Of a stretch of DNA of 64,000 nucleotides, positions 48,580-59,100 are shown one piece after another (within the stretch, counting starts at the first letter, position 1; each line of letters opens with the position of its first letter). The stretch comes from Terebella lapidaria (Eukaryota > Annelida > Polychaeta > Terebellida > Terebellidae), in NCBI GenBank assembly GCA_949152475.1, contig OX424570.1:25168694-25232693 (forward strand), written 5' to 3'. The notes beneath the pieces are model-generated. The model did no database searches. It was not told where the DNA came from and worked only from the letters and a program-made list of their open reading frames with translations. A program made the position numbers and the translations under genes.

Positions 48580-50466
48580 ATGTGGAACAGAGGGCGCGTG
48601 AAGCGATATGAGTTTTGTTAATGTGAAACCGAATACTCCCTCACGCCATGCCACCCACACACCCGTGCAAGACGGTTCACTCGCGGGGGGGAACTTGAAC
48701 GCCTATCGGTATGCATCATGCTGATGATAGTGTTTGTGAATGGGAATAACTAGGCATATATATTTCCTACATCCAAAACATTATATTTAAAAATTATTAT
48801 ATCATTGTAAGTTATGCAAGTTACGTGTGTGTTTCTTCCTATTTTGTCATGTCCATTCATGTCATGTCCATTCCTTTATTCATTCCATGTTTGCAATACT
48901 ATTTGAAAAAAGCTTTGGAGACATATAATTTTATTGTATATCAACAACAACAACAACAACCGCAAGTACACGACAAGTTGTTTTTGTTAGTTTCGCGGAA
49001 ATATATATATTCTGGATTCTATGCACATAATGGTGATAAGATGGCACATAAATATGGTCACTCATTGGGATTGGTTAATTTTTTTTCAAAATCATAATTT
49101 AGGGAAAAATATCATGTGCAAGAACATACTAAAAGTTTTGTGATGAGTTAGAATCACCAAAAATTGTGTGTTTACCACAACAAAGACAATATTTATGACA
49201 AAGAACCCTTGCGATGGACCGTGTAAAGATGTTTATTCCACAGTTAGACTCAACAAGACGAGCAATAATATCAGTACATTATAAAAATAGAATATATTTT
49301 CAAAATTCAGTTACACTTCAATATTATCAATTAACAAGCTAACTCCTACACAAATAAATCATACAAGGGAGGTTACAGACAACTGAGGCCAGCAGAACTG
49401 AAGTACAGTAAATAGCTGAACACGAATGAAATTATATTCATCCTACAAATACTAGTACATGTATAAATGCCTTGACCACATATTCGTAAAAAATTGTTTA
49501 TCAGAAAATGATAAATTACTGTGCTTATGTTATTAAATGAACCAAACTAGATATAAATTTCACAGACCATGCAGGACTGACACACATACATGTCTAAGCA
49601 CGCTGCTAACACAGCTTGGAAATTCAGGAAGTCCAAAATAGCAATTTAAATGTGCTTCTGCACTGAATACATTGTCTGTAATAGATATATTGTTTGAATC
49701 AGGTATATCACAAACATATTAGTCTGTTATGAATGTGATCAATGTGTATACAAGTTCTTGGAAAATTTCAACTTTAAAACTTTGTGAAACCATCATTGAG
49801 CATCAAATCCTATACATGTACTACATAGGGAATGCTTCTGAACATGAACAAAACATACTTCATCATACCAAGTACATACCGGGTATGCATTTACATTTTT
49901 ACTACCAAACTCATTATTTATCACACTATCAGCTCAAAGTTCAAGATGTTGAAGACAACATCTTGAGTGTCACCCCCTTTCAGTCAGCTTTCGATCAGGA
50001 GCCATGCCTCCTTCAGTTCACCTGTGGTCTTGATGCTGATTTCAGTCAGTCGATTATCTTGACTTCAGGCCATAACATCAGTCATCACCTAACAAAAATT
50101 TGAAAGAAACATGTTGAATTCCAATACACATGTATGCAACTATCAGGTCATAACTTGATCATTTTATTATATTTATATAACAAAAATGCAGAATATCTTG
50201 GATGATAAACTTTAACAATTTGTAATTCACCTGTCAAAAATCATCAATTGCAGTTAAACCATCCAATGGCGCACCCACTTGCACCTAAAAAGTGGAAGAA
50301 ATATCCAGTAGAAATGTATATTTATAGGCTATTACTATGTGGCGATTTCACCCAAAGATCACGGCCAAAGGAGATTTTTGTAAACACTACTCTTGTTTTG
50401 GCCGCTTCGTATTCGAAGCACGTGCGCTACATAGCAACGCCCTCTAATCCTCTCGCTCCATTGTAC
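48580..50466. other. Interior of the 5-kb element, no recognised protein
   Basis: This part contains a short CAA microsatellite near 48942-48962 and AT-rich DNA. A plus-strand frame of 124 codons at 49729-50103 has no domain I know. TTTATT near 49233 could be a minus-strand polyadenylation signal. Upstream of the next feature, CACGTG (near 50419) and TTACGTCA (near 50480) are E-box- and CRE-like words. Confidence 0.35.
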
Positions 50467-51034
50467 TGTAACAATGGCCTTACGTCATCACTCGTGTCTC
50501 GTTTATTTAAGAGTTATAAATACTCTGAAGCCGTCTTGTTCAGTGGAGTTGTCTCAGTGCTGGCAAGGCCAGAGGACGACGGAGGGCTCGGGCATGAGCT
50601 CTATGTCCGTACTCACCGGCTAAGGCCCGCAGGGGCCCTTGGGACGATTCCCATAGGGGGCCCAGGAGGGAGACCGTGATGATTCGGGGCCCTGTGATCA
50701 CCGGTCTCTCGCCCTGGGATGGTTTGACACAGGCTCTGGCAGACCGTCGGGCTGTCCAGGGTTCCAACCCTGTGGCAGTGCCGTCGGCGAGGCCGGCCAG
50801 CAACATGCCCACGTGTGCGAGTTCTGTGGTGCCGCTCCCATGGCATCTGAGGCTCTGCATACGGCAACATTACCACAATAATGTATATGTTGTATGTGAT
50901 GATGTTGATAATGATGTGTTATGATGTGATGTAGATCTATGATCAGCCGGACTCGTCTGGACAGACTGTTACCTGGTTGTAGTTCTAGTAATTACGACAC
51001 CGGCCACGTGCACCCTGTGTGCTGTGAGCGTCAA
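50467..51034 (+). promoter_or_regulatory. GC-rich island with TATA box; possible solo LTR
   Basis: Within AT-rich DNA this stretch is strikingly GC-rich from about 50530 to 50870. TATAAATA lies near 50515, and GTTCAGTGG, a plausible initiator, is about 25 bases further on, so it resembles a polymerase II promoter. It could also be a solo LTR: TGTAAC at about 50467 and CGTTACA at about 51034 would be inverted ends, but no target duplication convinces me. A GGGTTCCAACCC word resembles a tRNA B box, but no tRNA folds around it that I can see. Confidence 0.3.
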
Positions 51035-51121
51035 ACGTTACAACTAGTACATGGATAAACGAATAGTAGTATTTTATTTTCAAAATCTACAGAATGGATC
51101 TGTACATAATGGGCACAAGAT

Positions 51122-52403
51122 CACGGTGGCTAGGCGTTACGCGTTATTCAGGGAGTACCGCGTAAAATCGTGAGTATTACGCGTTATTCGTGAGGAAATT
51201 GCACAGGAAACGACATAGGTCCCCATTTCAAATGAGGTGACTTCGTGAAAATGTTCATTTACTTCCTAAAATTTCGTATCCACGGAACATCCCAATGAGC
51301 AAACATCACGTATGATACTATGAATTACTTGCATACATCGTTATATCTACGAAATGGACACACAGTTCGTGACATCACCCGCACGCTTGCGACTTGTTAG
51401 TGAAATATCATCGGCTGTCAATTGAAACCAACAAAGTGCATGTTGGTAAATCATGGAATGCTCGCAGAAATCTTTCTTTATTGTTACATCATGCAACCAG
51501 TTGTTTTTATCGAGTATTTTATGAAATGAGAAGCTTTTTATGGTTTACGCGTATCAGCCTGAGGGCGAAAATCTAAACACGCGTTACAGCATGAGGAAAC
51601 ATGTGAGCGTTGTCGGGGATGGTCGAGGTGGCAATGCATACACAAATATTTTTAAGTATGATTTGAGGCTGTACATGTTCCAAAGATGATACTTCTCACT
51701 TTGTTATCGTTATCCTCCATATGTTCCTCCCATTTTTCATAAATCTGAAATTGACAATACTGAGAGCTTTTCGTGTCTTTTACACAAAATCTCACCAAGT
51801 GAAAACATTATCCCTTGAACTTGAATTTATCCCATCAATTGAGCAGTAAAAACTGGAGAAAAATTGGAGAAAAATACATTAAAAAAAGAAATATCCCAAC
51901 CTCAACAAAATATTTACTCATTCACATATGCGTAATGCCCTCACACAAATCGCGTAAAGTATAGCAAATAAACAAATGACACATTCAACCTAGATTCGTG
52001 GTGCTTTCGACCATTCTGAAACATTTTCAAGACAGGCACACGTGAAGCCCATAATATCAATATTATAGAACTCTCATTCTATTCACTTCACAATAATGCC
52101 GATATGTAACATTTTTCAACCCCAAAACCGAGGAGAGCGGCTGTCGAAGCTACATTGTCAGATATTGTACAGCCGAAGGTATCGCTACACTGGCTCATTT
52201 ATTTAATTTAAACTCTCAACAACAATCATGAATAATGTTCCGTGCAAAACCAAATCCGACATTTCAAAACGGTAAAATTAGAGAAATTGTATGTATTTCC
52301 TGCTAGAAGTCAACCAGAGGCTGCCATTTCCTCACGAATAACGCGTAATACTCATGATTTTACGCGGCACTCCCTGAATAACGCGTAACGCCTAGCCACC
52401 GTG
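51122..52403. mobile_element. 1.28-kb element with CACGGTG ends (Transib-like candidate)
   Basis: CACGGTGGCTAGGCGTTACG at the left and its complement at the right begin inverted repeats of about 80 bp. These contain ACGCGTTATTC twice, once in each half. AAGAT precedes the left end and AAGAC follows the right end, a 5-bp duplication with one difference. CAC-initial heptamer-like ends plus a 5-bp target are Transib features. There is no transposase, so it is a non-autonomous copy. Confidence 0.6.
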
Positions 52404-52545
52404 AAGACGGGCGTTTGCTTCGTTTTCATCTTCGCCGATTACAAGCCTATGAGCCCTAATTATCGCCCAGACACCACATTTCGGAGATTAAATTCAACAA
52501 AATAAATTGATTGTGTACTTCGAAAACTTGAAAAGGAGAACTCAC

Positions 52546-52725
52546 CGTTACTTTTCTCTTCATTAAAAATCTTTTGGCGGAGTAAAAACGGCTGGTAGAT
52601 GGGTACAACATGAAAGTTTTGTCGAAGTCGGCTGTGCAGACACCAGCCAGGAGTCTTTGCGCCGGCAGGGAGGCCGCATCAGGGGGGCATTTAGTTTCAC
52701 ACTCCTCTAACATACTTCGCGACAT
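52546..52725 (-). CDS. Possible first exon inside the 5-kb element
   Basis: The minus-strand frame starts MSRSMLEECETKCPPDAASL and runs 60 codons to KRKVT. There a strong donor GTGAGT follows in phase 0. Just upstream lies a short array of CATACTTCRYGA units. No matching downstream exon was found, and I do not recognise the peptide. It may be a captured host exon or part of a former transposase gene. Confidence 0.25.
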
Positions 52726-53880
52726 ACTTCATGACATACTTCGTGACATACTTCAAGACTTCCAAATACGAACTTTCAAACATGAACTTTCAAACACGAA
52801 CTTTTGAAATACAAAAGATAGATTTGTGAATGCGGAATTAGCAATGGGTAAATGACAAAACCTGAATTATATACATATAAGGTGTTGAAATACGGAAGAA
52901 GAAAACAAGTTATATAAAGTTTTCTTTGCATTTTACTGAATTGAACAATGAAATATAAATTTTATTTTCCTTTCTTCACACATATGGGTAGTTCATTTTT
53001 GAAATGTTTAAACATTAAAGTTTAAATGATACAGTTTTAAACAGAGAATGTGCCTATTGTTGTATGTGTTTTCTACAATCTGAAGTTTACATGTCTTTAA
53101 TTGATAGTTTAGCAATCTATGATCTCAAGGTAAAATTGAATATAGCAAAATATAACATGTCATTAATTTTGGCCCCAATTCTGCTCCATAGTTGATAGGT
53201 TAGAATCATTATCAATCTCCAACCTCAGGTCTAAATAGTTGGAAAAATTAGCGGAGTCTGTAGTATTCTCAATTTCAAGTTCCTTAGGATATATGACATC
53301 CAAATAGTCAGCAAACTTGGGATTATTTAGCCACAATACATCGTCTATATATCGGAAAGGGAAATTATAATTACATGTTATTTTTTTAGCACCTCCTCGT
53401 TGAAAATGTTGAATGAAATCTGATTCATGTGAGTATAAAAACAGGTTTGCCAAAAGTGGTTCACGGTTTGTACCCATGGGAAAACCAATAGTTTGTTGAA
53501 ATATTCGACCACCAAATTCCAAAAATATTATCAATCAGAAAATCAACCACATCTATTTCAGTATATTTGTGTGGGGCATCAGAGTCGCCTTTAAAAAAAT
53601 AGCGATATCATATTTAACTACAATATAGTGGTATCGATGTTGTCCTTTTTTTAGAGAAAAATGAATTATTCATGAATTTTTTGAGCTGAGACTTAAGTTC
53701 AGAATGGGGTATAGTTGTGCACAAAGTGGAAAAATCAAATGTTTTGATAAACGTTTCTTTTTAAAGTGTGTGAGCATGTAGATATTCCAGTGAAGATTTA
53801 GAATTTTTTAATATCCAAATTTGGTTTATACTACTTCTAGAATAGATGGTTTCACAGAGACCTTGTTTAATTTTTAACAA

Positions 53881-54637
53881 TATAACAGTTAATTGCTTAG
53901 ACAAAAGTCAATAGACAATTAATTAATAGACGAACTAATAGACAAAAAATTAATTAATACAAATTGATTAATAGACAAAAAATTAATTAATAAAAATTAT
54001 TGGACAATTCGCTGTGCTCGTTTATGTAGGCCTACAGTAGTATGTAGGCCTCCAAAACATAATGGGTATCGACCGGACAACCAATCATGCCCTACAGGAG
54101 ACCCCACGGTGCCCAACTGATAACTGCTAGGTGACCGTCTGGTATGTACAAATCGTCCGAATATCGGAAAAGCACCTCCCGCACATCCATCGGTGCCTGG
54201 CATGATACCCTGCGATCACCATCTCGTATGAAGGAACCGATCGATAATCTGAAAAACACCCACCGCACATCCATCGGCGCATGACAGGATACCCTACGGT
54301 GATCGCCTGGTGAGCTACTCTTATCAATCGGACGATAAATTTGGTTGATCCCCTCGTCGCCCGGTGGGCACATGGAGGAGCTGTGATCGGTCGCGGGCAG
54401 GTGTGATAATGATTGACAGGCGATGTCATTTTTTCCACCGGTCGCCGCAAGAAAATAACTCTGCGTTATTTTCTTCCGATGCCTCCACCGACGTGTCTAC
54501 GATGTCCGATTGATGCCCGATAGTCACGGATGACCCTCCGGCGCTCGGTGGGTGACCGGTAGGAATGGCCAAATTTCAGCCTTTTCACGCATCGTAACCA
54601 CATCCGAGGAGGCATCGGTGCAAATGTGACTTAGGCA
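53881..54637. repeat. Right arm of the Harbinger element: AT repeat and subterminal units
   Basis: From 53.88 to 54.0 kb a loose array of ATTAATTAATAGACAAAAA occurs at the 5' edge of the retroelement. From 54.05 to 54.6 kb, GC-richer subterminal DNA includes two related units of about 105 bp that share CGCACATCCATCGG, GATACCCT and CGATC words. Reading frames here are by-products of the repeats. Confidence 0.5.
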
Positions 54638-55994
54638 TAAACGCAGGGTCTGGCATAAAGCCACATTTGAATTTTTACAAATCTGTGCATTTCCTCATCA
54701 AGTTGTCAGAAATATTGAGGAATTTCAAAACCGGAGACAATGCAGGTTTGACTTAAGCTTGCTCTCAAACTATGCGAGTCAGTTGCAGCAACTCGGTTGC
54801 ACGCCAATCGCATGCGATCTGGTCGCGACGACCGTCACTGGTCACACTGTGCGTTCGAGTCGCATGTAAATTGACGATATTTGAGTGCGATTTGTAGAGA
54901 ATCTGTATGCAGAGGGGTGTTTTGTCGTGTGAACATGGATCACCATTAATGTAGGCTATGTCGGTGCCTTTTCACGACAACAATCATGCCTAAAATACGA
55001 AAGAGAAGGCAAAATAGAGGTCACAAAAAGACTGTATTGGGCCTGTGGGTCATACCTGTGGCACCGTTCATCTTGTTTTCTATCTAGGTATGTCGGCACT
55101 GACTTTGGGACCATGCTCTTTGGGCCTCTGGGAATTTGCACCCCAATTATACTACTATTATGTTACTCCATGATCCACTAAATGTGGATGCCATTCTATC
55201 TGTCTGCCACCTTTATCTCTGAAAAATATACTGAGTAGTAAGAAGAGTAGGGAGTTTAGTTCGAGGCAACTTTCTTACAACTGATGTGCGAGGGGTAAGA
55301 AGTGTCCCATTTTATTAAAATATTTCAATATTTACTAGTCCGACGCACCCTTGTCCTTGTTCCTGTATTCAGGGTAGTGACGTCGGAAAGTGACAGACTG
55401 TGTTTTCATATATTGGAACATCGTCTGCAAACTGTGTTCAGTCCATCGATCTTATTGTCATCGAATTATCAATTGTCAGCATGTTACCGGGACTAATCAC
55501 ATGCGACTCAGTGGTTCTACATCTCACGATGTCAGCATGGGTTTCAGCACGGTACTACACCCAGTATATGCAGTTTTAAAGAAAAAAATGCACTGTAACC
55601 TGAAATAGACCTATTCATTGTAGTAAATATACGAATATCGTATGAATTACAGTTCAATTCTTGTGTTACCGGTATATATTATTTGCAGTGAAGTAGTGAA
55701 TGCATTACCATAGTCGACACTATGCGTTACCATAGTCAATGTATCCTTGGACTCGGCCATTACCATAGTCAGCCACGATTTTCAGTCGCCGATATCTCGT
55801 AGAAAAAGTCTACTTTTCCGTAACTCGCCTTATTAATTATGTGCAGCACAATCAACTTTATATCACAGACTTCTGAATGCTTCAAAATAGCCTCTCATTC
55901 AAGTTGTTAAGCTCGATCAAATTCGAACCACAAATACCTGCCGCCATTTTTGATTATGGTAATGCGCGTTACCATAGTCGGTTTCGGCACTGTG
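54638..55994. other. Right part of the 10-kb Transib-like candidate
   Basis: This is the outer element's own DNA to the right of the Harbinger insertion. It has no recognised coding region. GCATTACCATAGTC-type words lie at about 55706, 55731, 55757 and 55960, mirroring those at 45.97-46.24 kb. Confidence 0.5.
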
Positions 55995-56110
55995 AGAACG
56001 ATATGTTGTCGAGTTATCCGCGCGGAAGGACAGACAGACCCAGATACAATACCCTCTCCCCCTATCGGGGCGAGTGTAAAAATGAGCTGTATGAACGTCG
56101 TTTGTGGAGC
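55995..56110. repeat. Resumption of the interrupted satellite unit
   Basis: After the AGAAC duplication the sequence reads GATATGTTGTCGAGTTATCC, the counterpart of GTCGAGTTATGAGCGC inside satellite units at 45350 and 45665. The 10-kb element therefore landed inside one satellite unit. Confidence 0.6.
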
Positions 56111-59100
56111 TACACTTTATGCAAAAAATGTAGTTACTGATAATTTCAGGAATGAAATGATTTTAAAAAAGGCAAGATCATTGAATTTGATTGTTTACCT
56201 TTTTTTTCACAAAATCGTCACATTTACAAATCCCAAATAAAACGAAAATTCACAAAACAATGTTTTAACAATGTAATACATTTGCAGATCTCAAAAACTA
56301 TCAAACGCATGAACAGTTGTTTTTTTTCCACCTATTATTCGTTGGCATTACACATTGACCGGCTGTTCTCCAGTGAACGGTAATTAAAAGCCATCAACCA
56401 AAGGATGCCCGCAGGATATTCAGCACCCACGCATGTTGGGTACAGCCAATAACCTCGATTGATCACATTTCTGTGATTATGAAACATGTCTCACGTTTAA
56501 TACATTGATGTCTAATGTGATTGCTTGAAATTTCTGTGAAGTTGTCCTTCAGGAAAGCGGTAAATCCCTAACGTAGAATTAATGTTTCTTCAACCAAAGG
56601 AATAACGCTAATGCTACTATTGTCTGGACGTCTTTTTCACCGCTTAGCACCTGAGGTGGACACCAATAGGCTGATATTGATTGAAGCCACAACGTATTCA
56701 TGATTTATACACGTTTCATAAAGCAGTAACAAATTCAAACTGATGTTCATTTGTACAATAATCTCATCGGGTACAGGGTAGGACAAGCCATATCTTCATA
56801 GTTCTTTTTTGGCGTCCCAATTCCTATCTTTATCTTACAAGACCTCCCTGATGTTGACAGACGTTTGACAAACTTCATCTGGAAAGAGAGGTGTACAGCA
56901 GAGACAGCCATATACAGTATGACATCAATGTAATCGATATGGTTGTAAAGTATCGTAGTGCAATTCATGCATGTATCTTACAAATAATCACCTCGTAACT
57001 TTTCTCTTATCATAATCATGTGAGTTTAGTCAGCATAAATCAGAACGTGGATTTGTGATCTATGGAGGGTTGTGATCGCTTAGATCACAACGCTTAGATC
57101 CGTGGTATTAGATTGATACTTACTTAGATACAAAACTGAAAAAAAATATATATAAATTTCGTTGGAAAGTATGAATATTGCGGGATACCGCTGGAACTTG
57201 TATATGAACCTAGGAGAGCGAGTTTTGTGATGTATGGGCACGCTTGGTATTTTCATTATTTGGACCTTGGTATTTTCATTGAATGTAAAAATATCAGCTA
57301 TAGTATCCAGTTGTTTTGAATCATAAAAAAAAATTCCACTGATGAAAGTTTTGATGAAGAAAGAACGCAAACAAAGTATTTATATCCTAGATGGGTATGT
57401 TTTCAGTCAACTAAATCTCAGCGTGATATGAAAGAAATAAATTCACTAGACTGTCTTCAGAAGCGTGAAGTTTGACATCCGTTACAATTCCCACCTCTCC
57501 AGAAAGGCACTGGTTACGACACGCAAAAGGGTCATTAGTCGGTCGAGTGCTGTTCCATAGAATGCTCCCTTACATCGAAGTTAATATAAATATTGTGGTG
57601 CTTCTTGAAAAACATTTCAGTATAATCCAGATATAATTTGATTATTTCTGGCGCAAACCTATGTGACATGAGATCTGGATCGAATGTTGCGTTCAGAATT
57701 TGTATCGCAATCTGGAAACAGAAATAGGTTGAGTCAGAGGTAACTCTGAGTAGCATACAAACCAAGAAGAAAGTGGCTGCTAGTACTGTCACATGCTTGA
57801 ATTATCCGTCTTATCAAACATAGTTTGTTTTGTAACCTATTTTTCTGAGACCACAGGCATATATGTAATTGTTTTGGAAAAAATAGTTCTCCTGCCAAAA
57901 TCACTTTAACCGAATAATGAAGTAGGCACAAGAGACGCATCGAATATGTACATCAATCTTCATTACTGATACACTATTCTGACAGCACTACATTCATCCA
58001 TGCCATTTTCTCTCATTATATTGAAATTTTAGATGGGATATATAGTATACACATCGCCGTTATATGAAAATGTCAAGTTGGAATACAATTGTGCACATTG
58101 ACTGATTGCAAGATTGTTCCATTGTTTCGTTGAAGTTGTTTTCCGTTTTCGTGTGAGAGCTCGCGAACAGTACAGCAGCTAGTTTGTTTTCTCGGGAAGC
58201 AGATCCGTGTGATGATGTTGTTCTATATTTACAATCTCTCGGACATTGAATACATTTCGTGTGGATATCCTGCAATATTCATATATTCTACCAGTATTAT
58301 AGCAATATATAACAATGGTTATGTTCATCATATGACAGACTCCCCAAAGACAGTTAACAATAAATTTGTGTGTGGGTTCTGCAAATTTGTTTGTCAAATT
58401 GCACTTAGGATCGATTTGCAAATACAGATATATTGCTTAATAATCATAGTCTTTTGAGTTATAGTCATTTGAGTTTTCATGGTGAATAGAAATGCTAATT
58501 ATATCAGGAGAGATACGATCATGTTCTGTAGATACCTTTCTTATGATAACCTCAGATGGGTAGATACTATATCATATATTTATAAGCTTTCTTCGGTATG
58601 AAAATATGGTTTGCATTGTCATCATTATATACCCGACTTTTAGCCTTTTACACTTTGACATACTTTTGACAAAATGCATATCTCGTGAAAATGCGTATAT
58701 GCAGTTTCCATTGTACAATCTTCATTAGCACATCTGGCAAACGTAGACGAAATGGGGTCGACACGCGTGATCATAAACACTGGAATGCTGTTTATTGGGC
58801 TATGAACCATTGTTATTTCATCTCCTATGAAAAAAAAACCCTGATATATTACCAATCAGACAGCCTTGTAATGCGTTAGGATATGCAATCCCATAGTTGA
58901 GTTGAGTATTGTATGACCCAATAATCTACATATTATTGTTGTTACACTATTAAAAAGAGATGCTATTGCCCTTCTCATGCAGTGGCCATTCCTACTACCA
59001 GAACTTTATTTTATGGATAAACTTTATTCTCGCGTTTGCCGTCGTTTCCAAACCATGTTTCTGAAGTGCCAGAATGGAATTCAAAGCTAAAACGGATTAA

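Larger units (their letters stand above)
48151..53190. mobile_element. 5.04-kb DNA element with roughly 430-bp inverted repeats, 6-bp duplication GTTGAT
   Basis: The left end TATGGAGCAGAATTGGGGCC and the right end GGCCCCAATTCTGCTCCATA are exact complements. The inverted similarity runs inward, with indels, to about 48570 and back to about 52740. GTTGAT lies at 48145-48150 and 53191-53196. Removing the element brings the two parts of the interrupted reverse-transcriptase frame together, which independently supports the borders. No transposase is recognised. Long terminal repeats with a 6-bp duplication occur in several classes (IS3EU and Dada among plain DNA elements), so I leave it unclassified. 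The interior holds a promoter-like GC island, a possible exon and the 1.28-kb element. Confidence 0.8.
47211..53880 (-). mobile_element. Reverse-transcriptase retroelement (Penelope-like, fossil), interrupted
   Basis: Reading on the minus strand, 53.88-53.19 kb encodes the first part of the reverse transcriptase (..GGRIFQQTIGFPMGTN, FRYIDDVLWLNN), 48.15-48.06 kb continues it (DKRDDFN, IVNFPFLRSNIP), and 47.70-47.48 kb gives the end (KFYGRHHDLVDKY). A noncoding tail follows, to 47.21 kb. Two later elements lie inside it, at 47.70-48.06 and 48.15-53.19 kb. The copy is broken. The YIDD catalytic box is visible. Membership in the Penelope-like group is from memory of similar invertebrate proteins and is moderate. 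Confidence 0.75.
46476..54637. mobile_element. PIF/Harbinger transposon, TAA duplications
   Basis: The left end TGCCTAGGTCACATTTGCAC and the right end GTGCAAATGTGACTTAGGCA are inverted, with TAA immediately outside each. The GTCAC-type ends, the 3-bp TWA target and an N-terminal Harbinger nuclease remnant inside agree on the family. Subterminal DNA on both sides is rich in CGGTCGCCGG, CCGGCCGATG and CATCCATCGG words. Without its insertions the element is about 1.5 kb. Confidence 0.85.
45954..55994. mobile_element. 10-kb element with CACAGTG ends and a 5-bp duplication (Transib-like candidate)
   Basis: The left end CACAGTGCCGAAACCGACTA and its exact complement at the right end bound the element. 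The similarity continues for about 80 bp (ATGGTAACGCG, CAAAAATGGCG, TGTGGTTCGAATTTG). AGAAC lies at 45949-45953 and again at 55995-55999. A 5-bp duplication with CAC-type heptamer ends is the Transib/RAG pattern (established knowledge of those families). CACAGTG equals the RSS heptamer of vertebrate V(D)J recombination. I see no nonamer at 12 or 23 bp spacing, and no transposase. About 1.9 kb is the element's own DNA; the rest is nested insertions. GACTATGGTAAYGCG words recur about nine times near both ends. Confidence 0.65.

Noticed and set aside
50248-50679. 143-codon frame across the GC-rich island
   Set aside because: GC-rich DNA is open in several frames on both strands here, including 50540-50860 on the minus strand; none resembles a protein.
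50740-50790. tRNA-like B box GGGTTCCAACCC
   Set aside because: No matching A box or cloverleaf could be drawn around it, so no tRNA is called.
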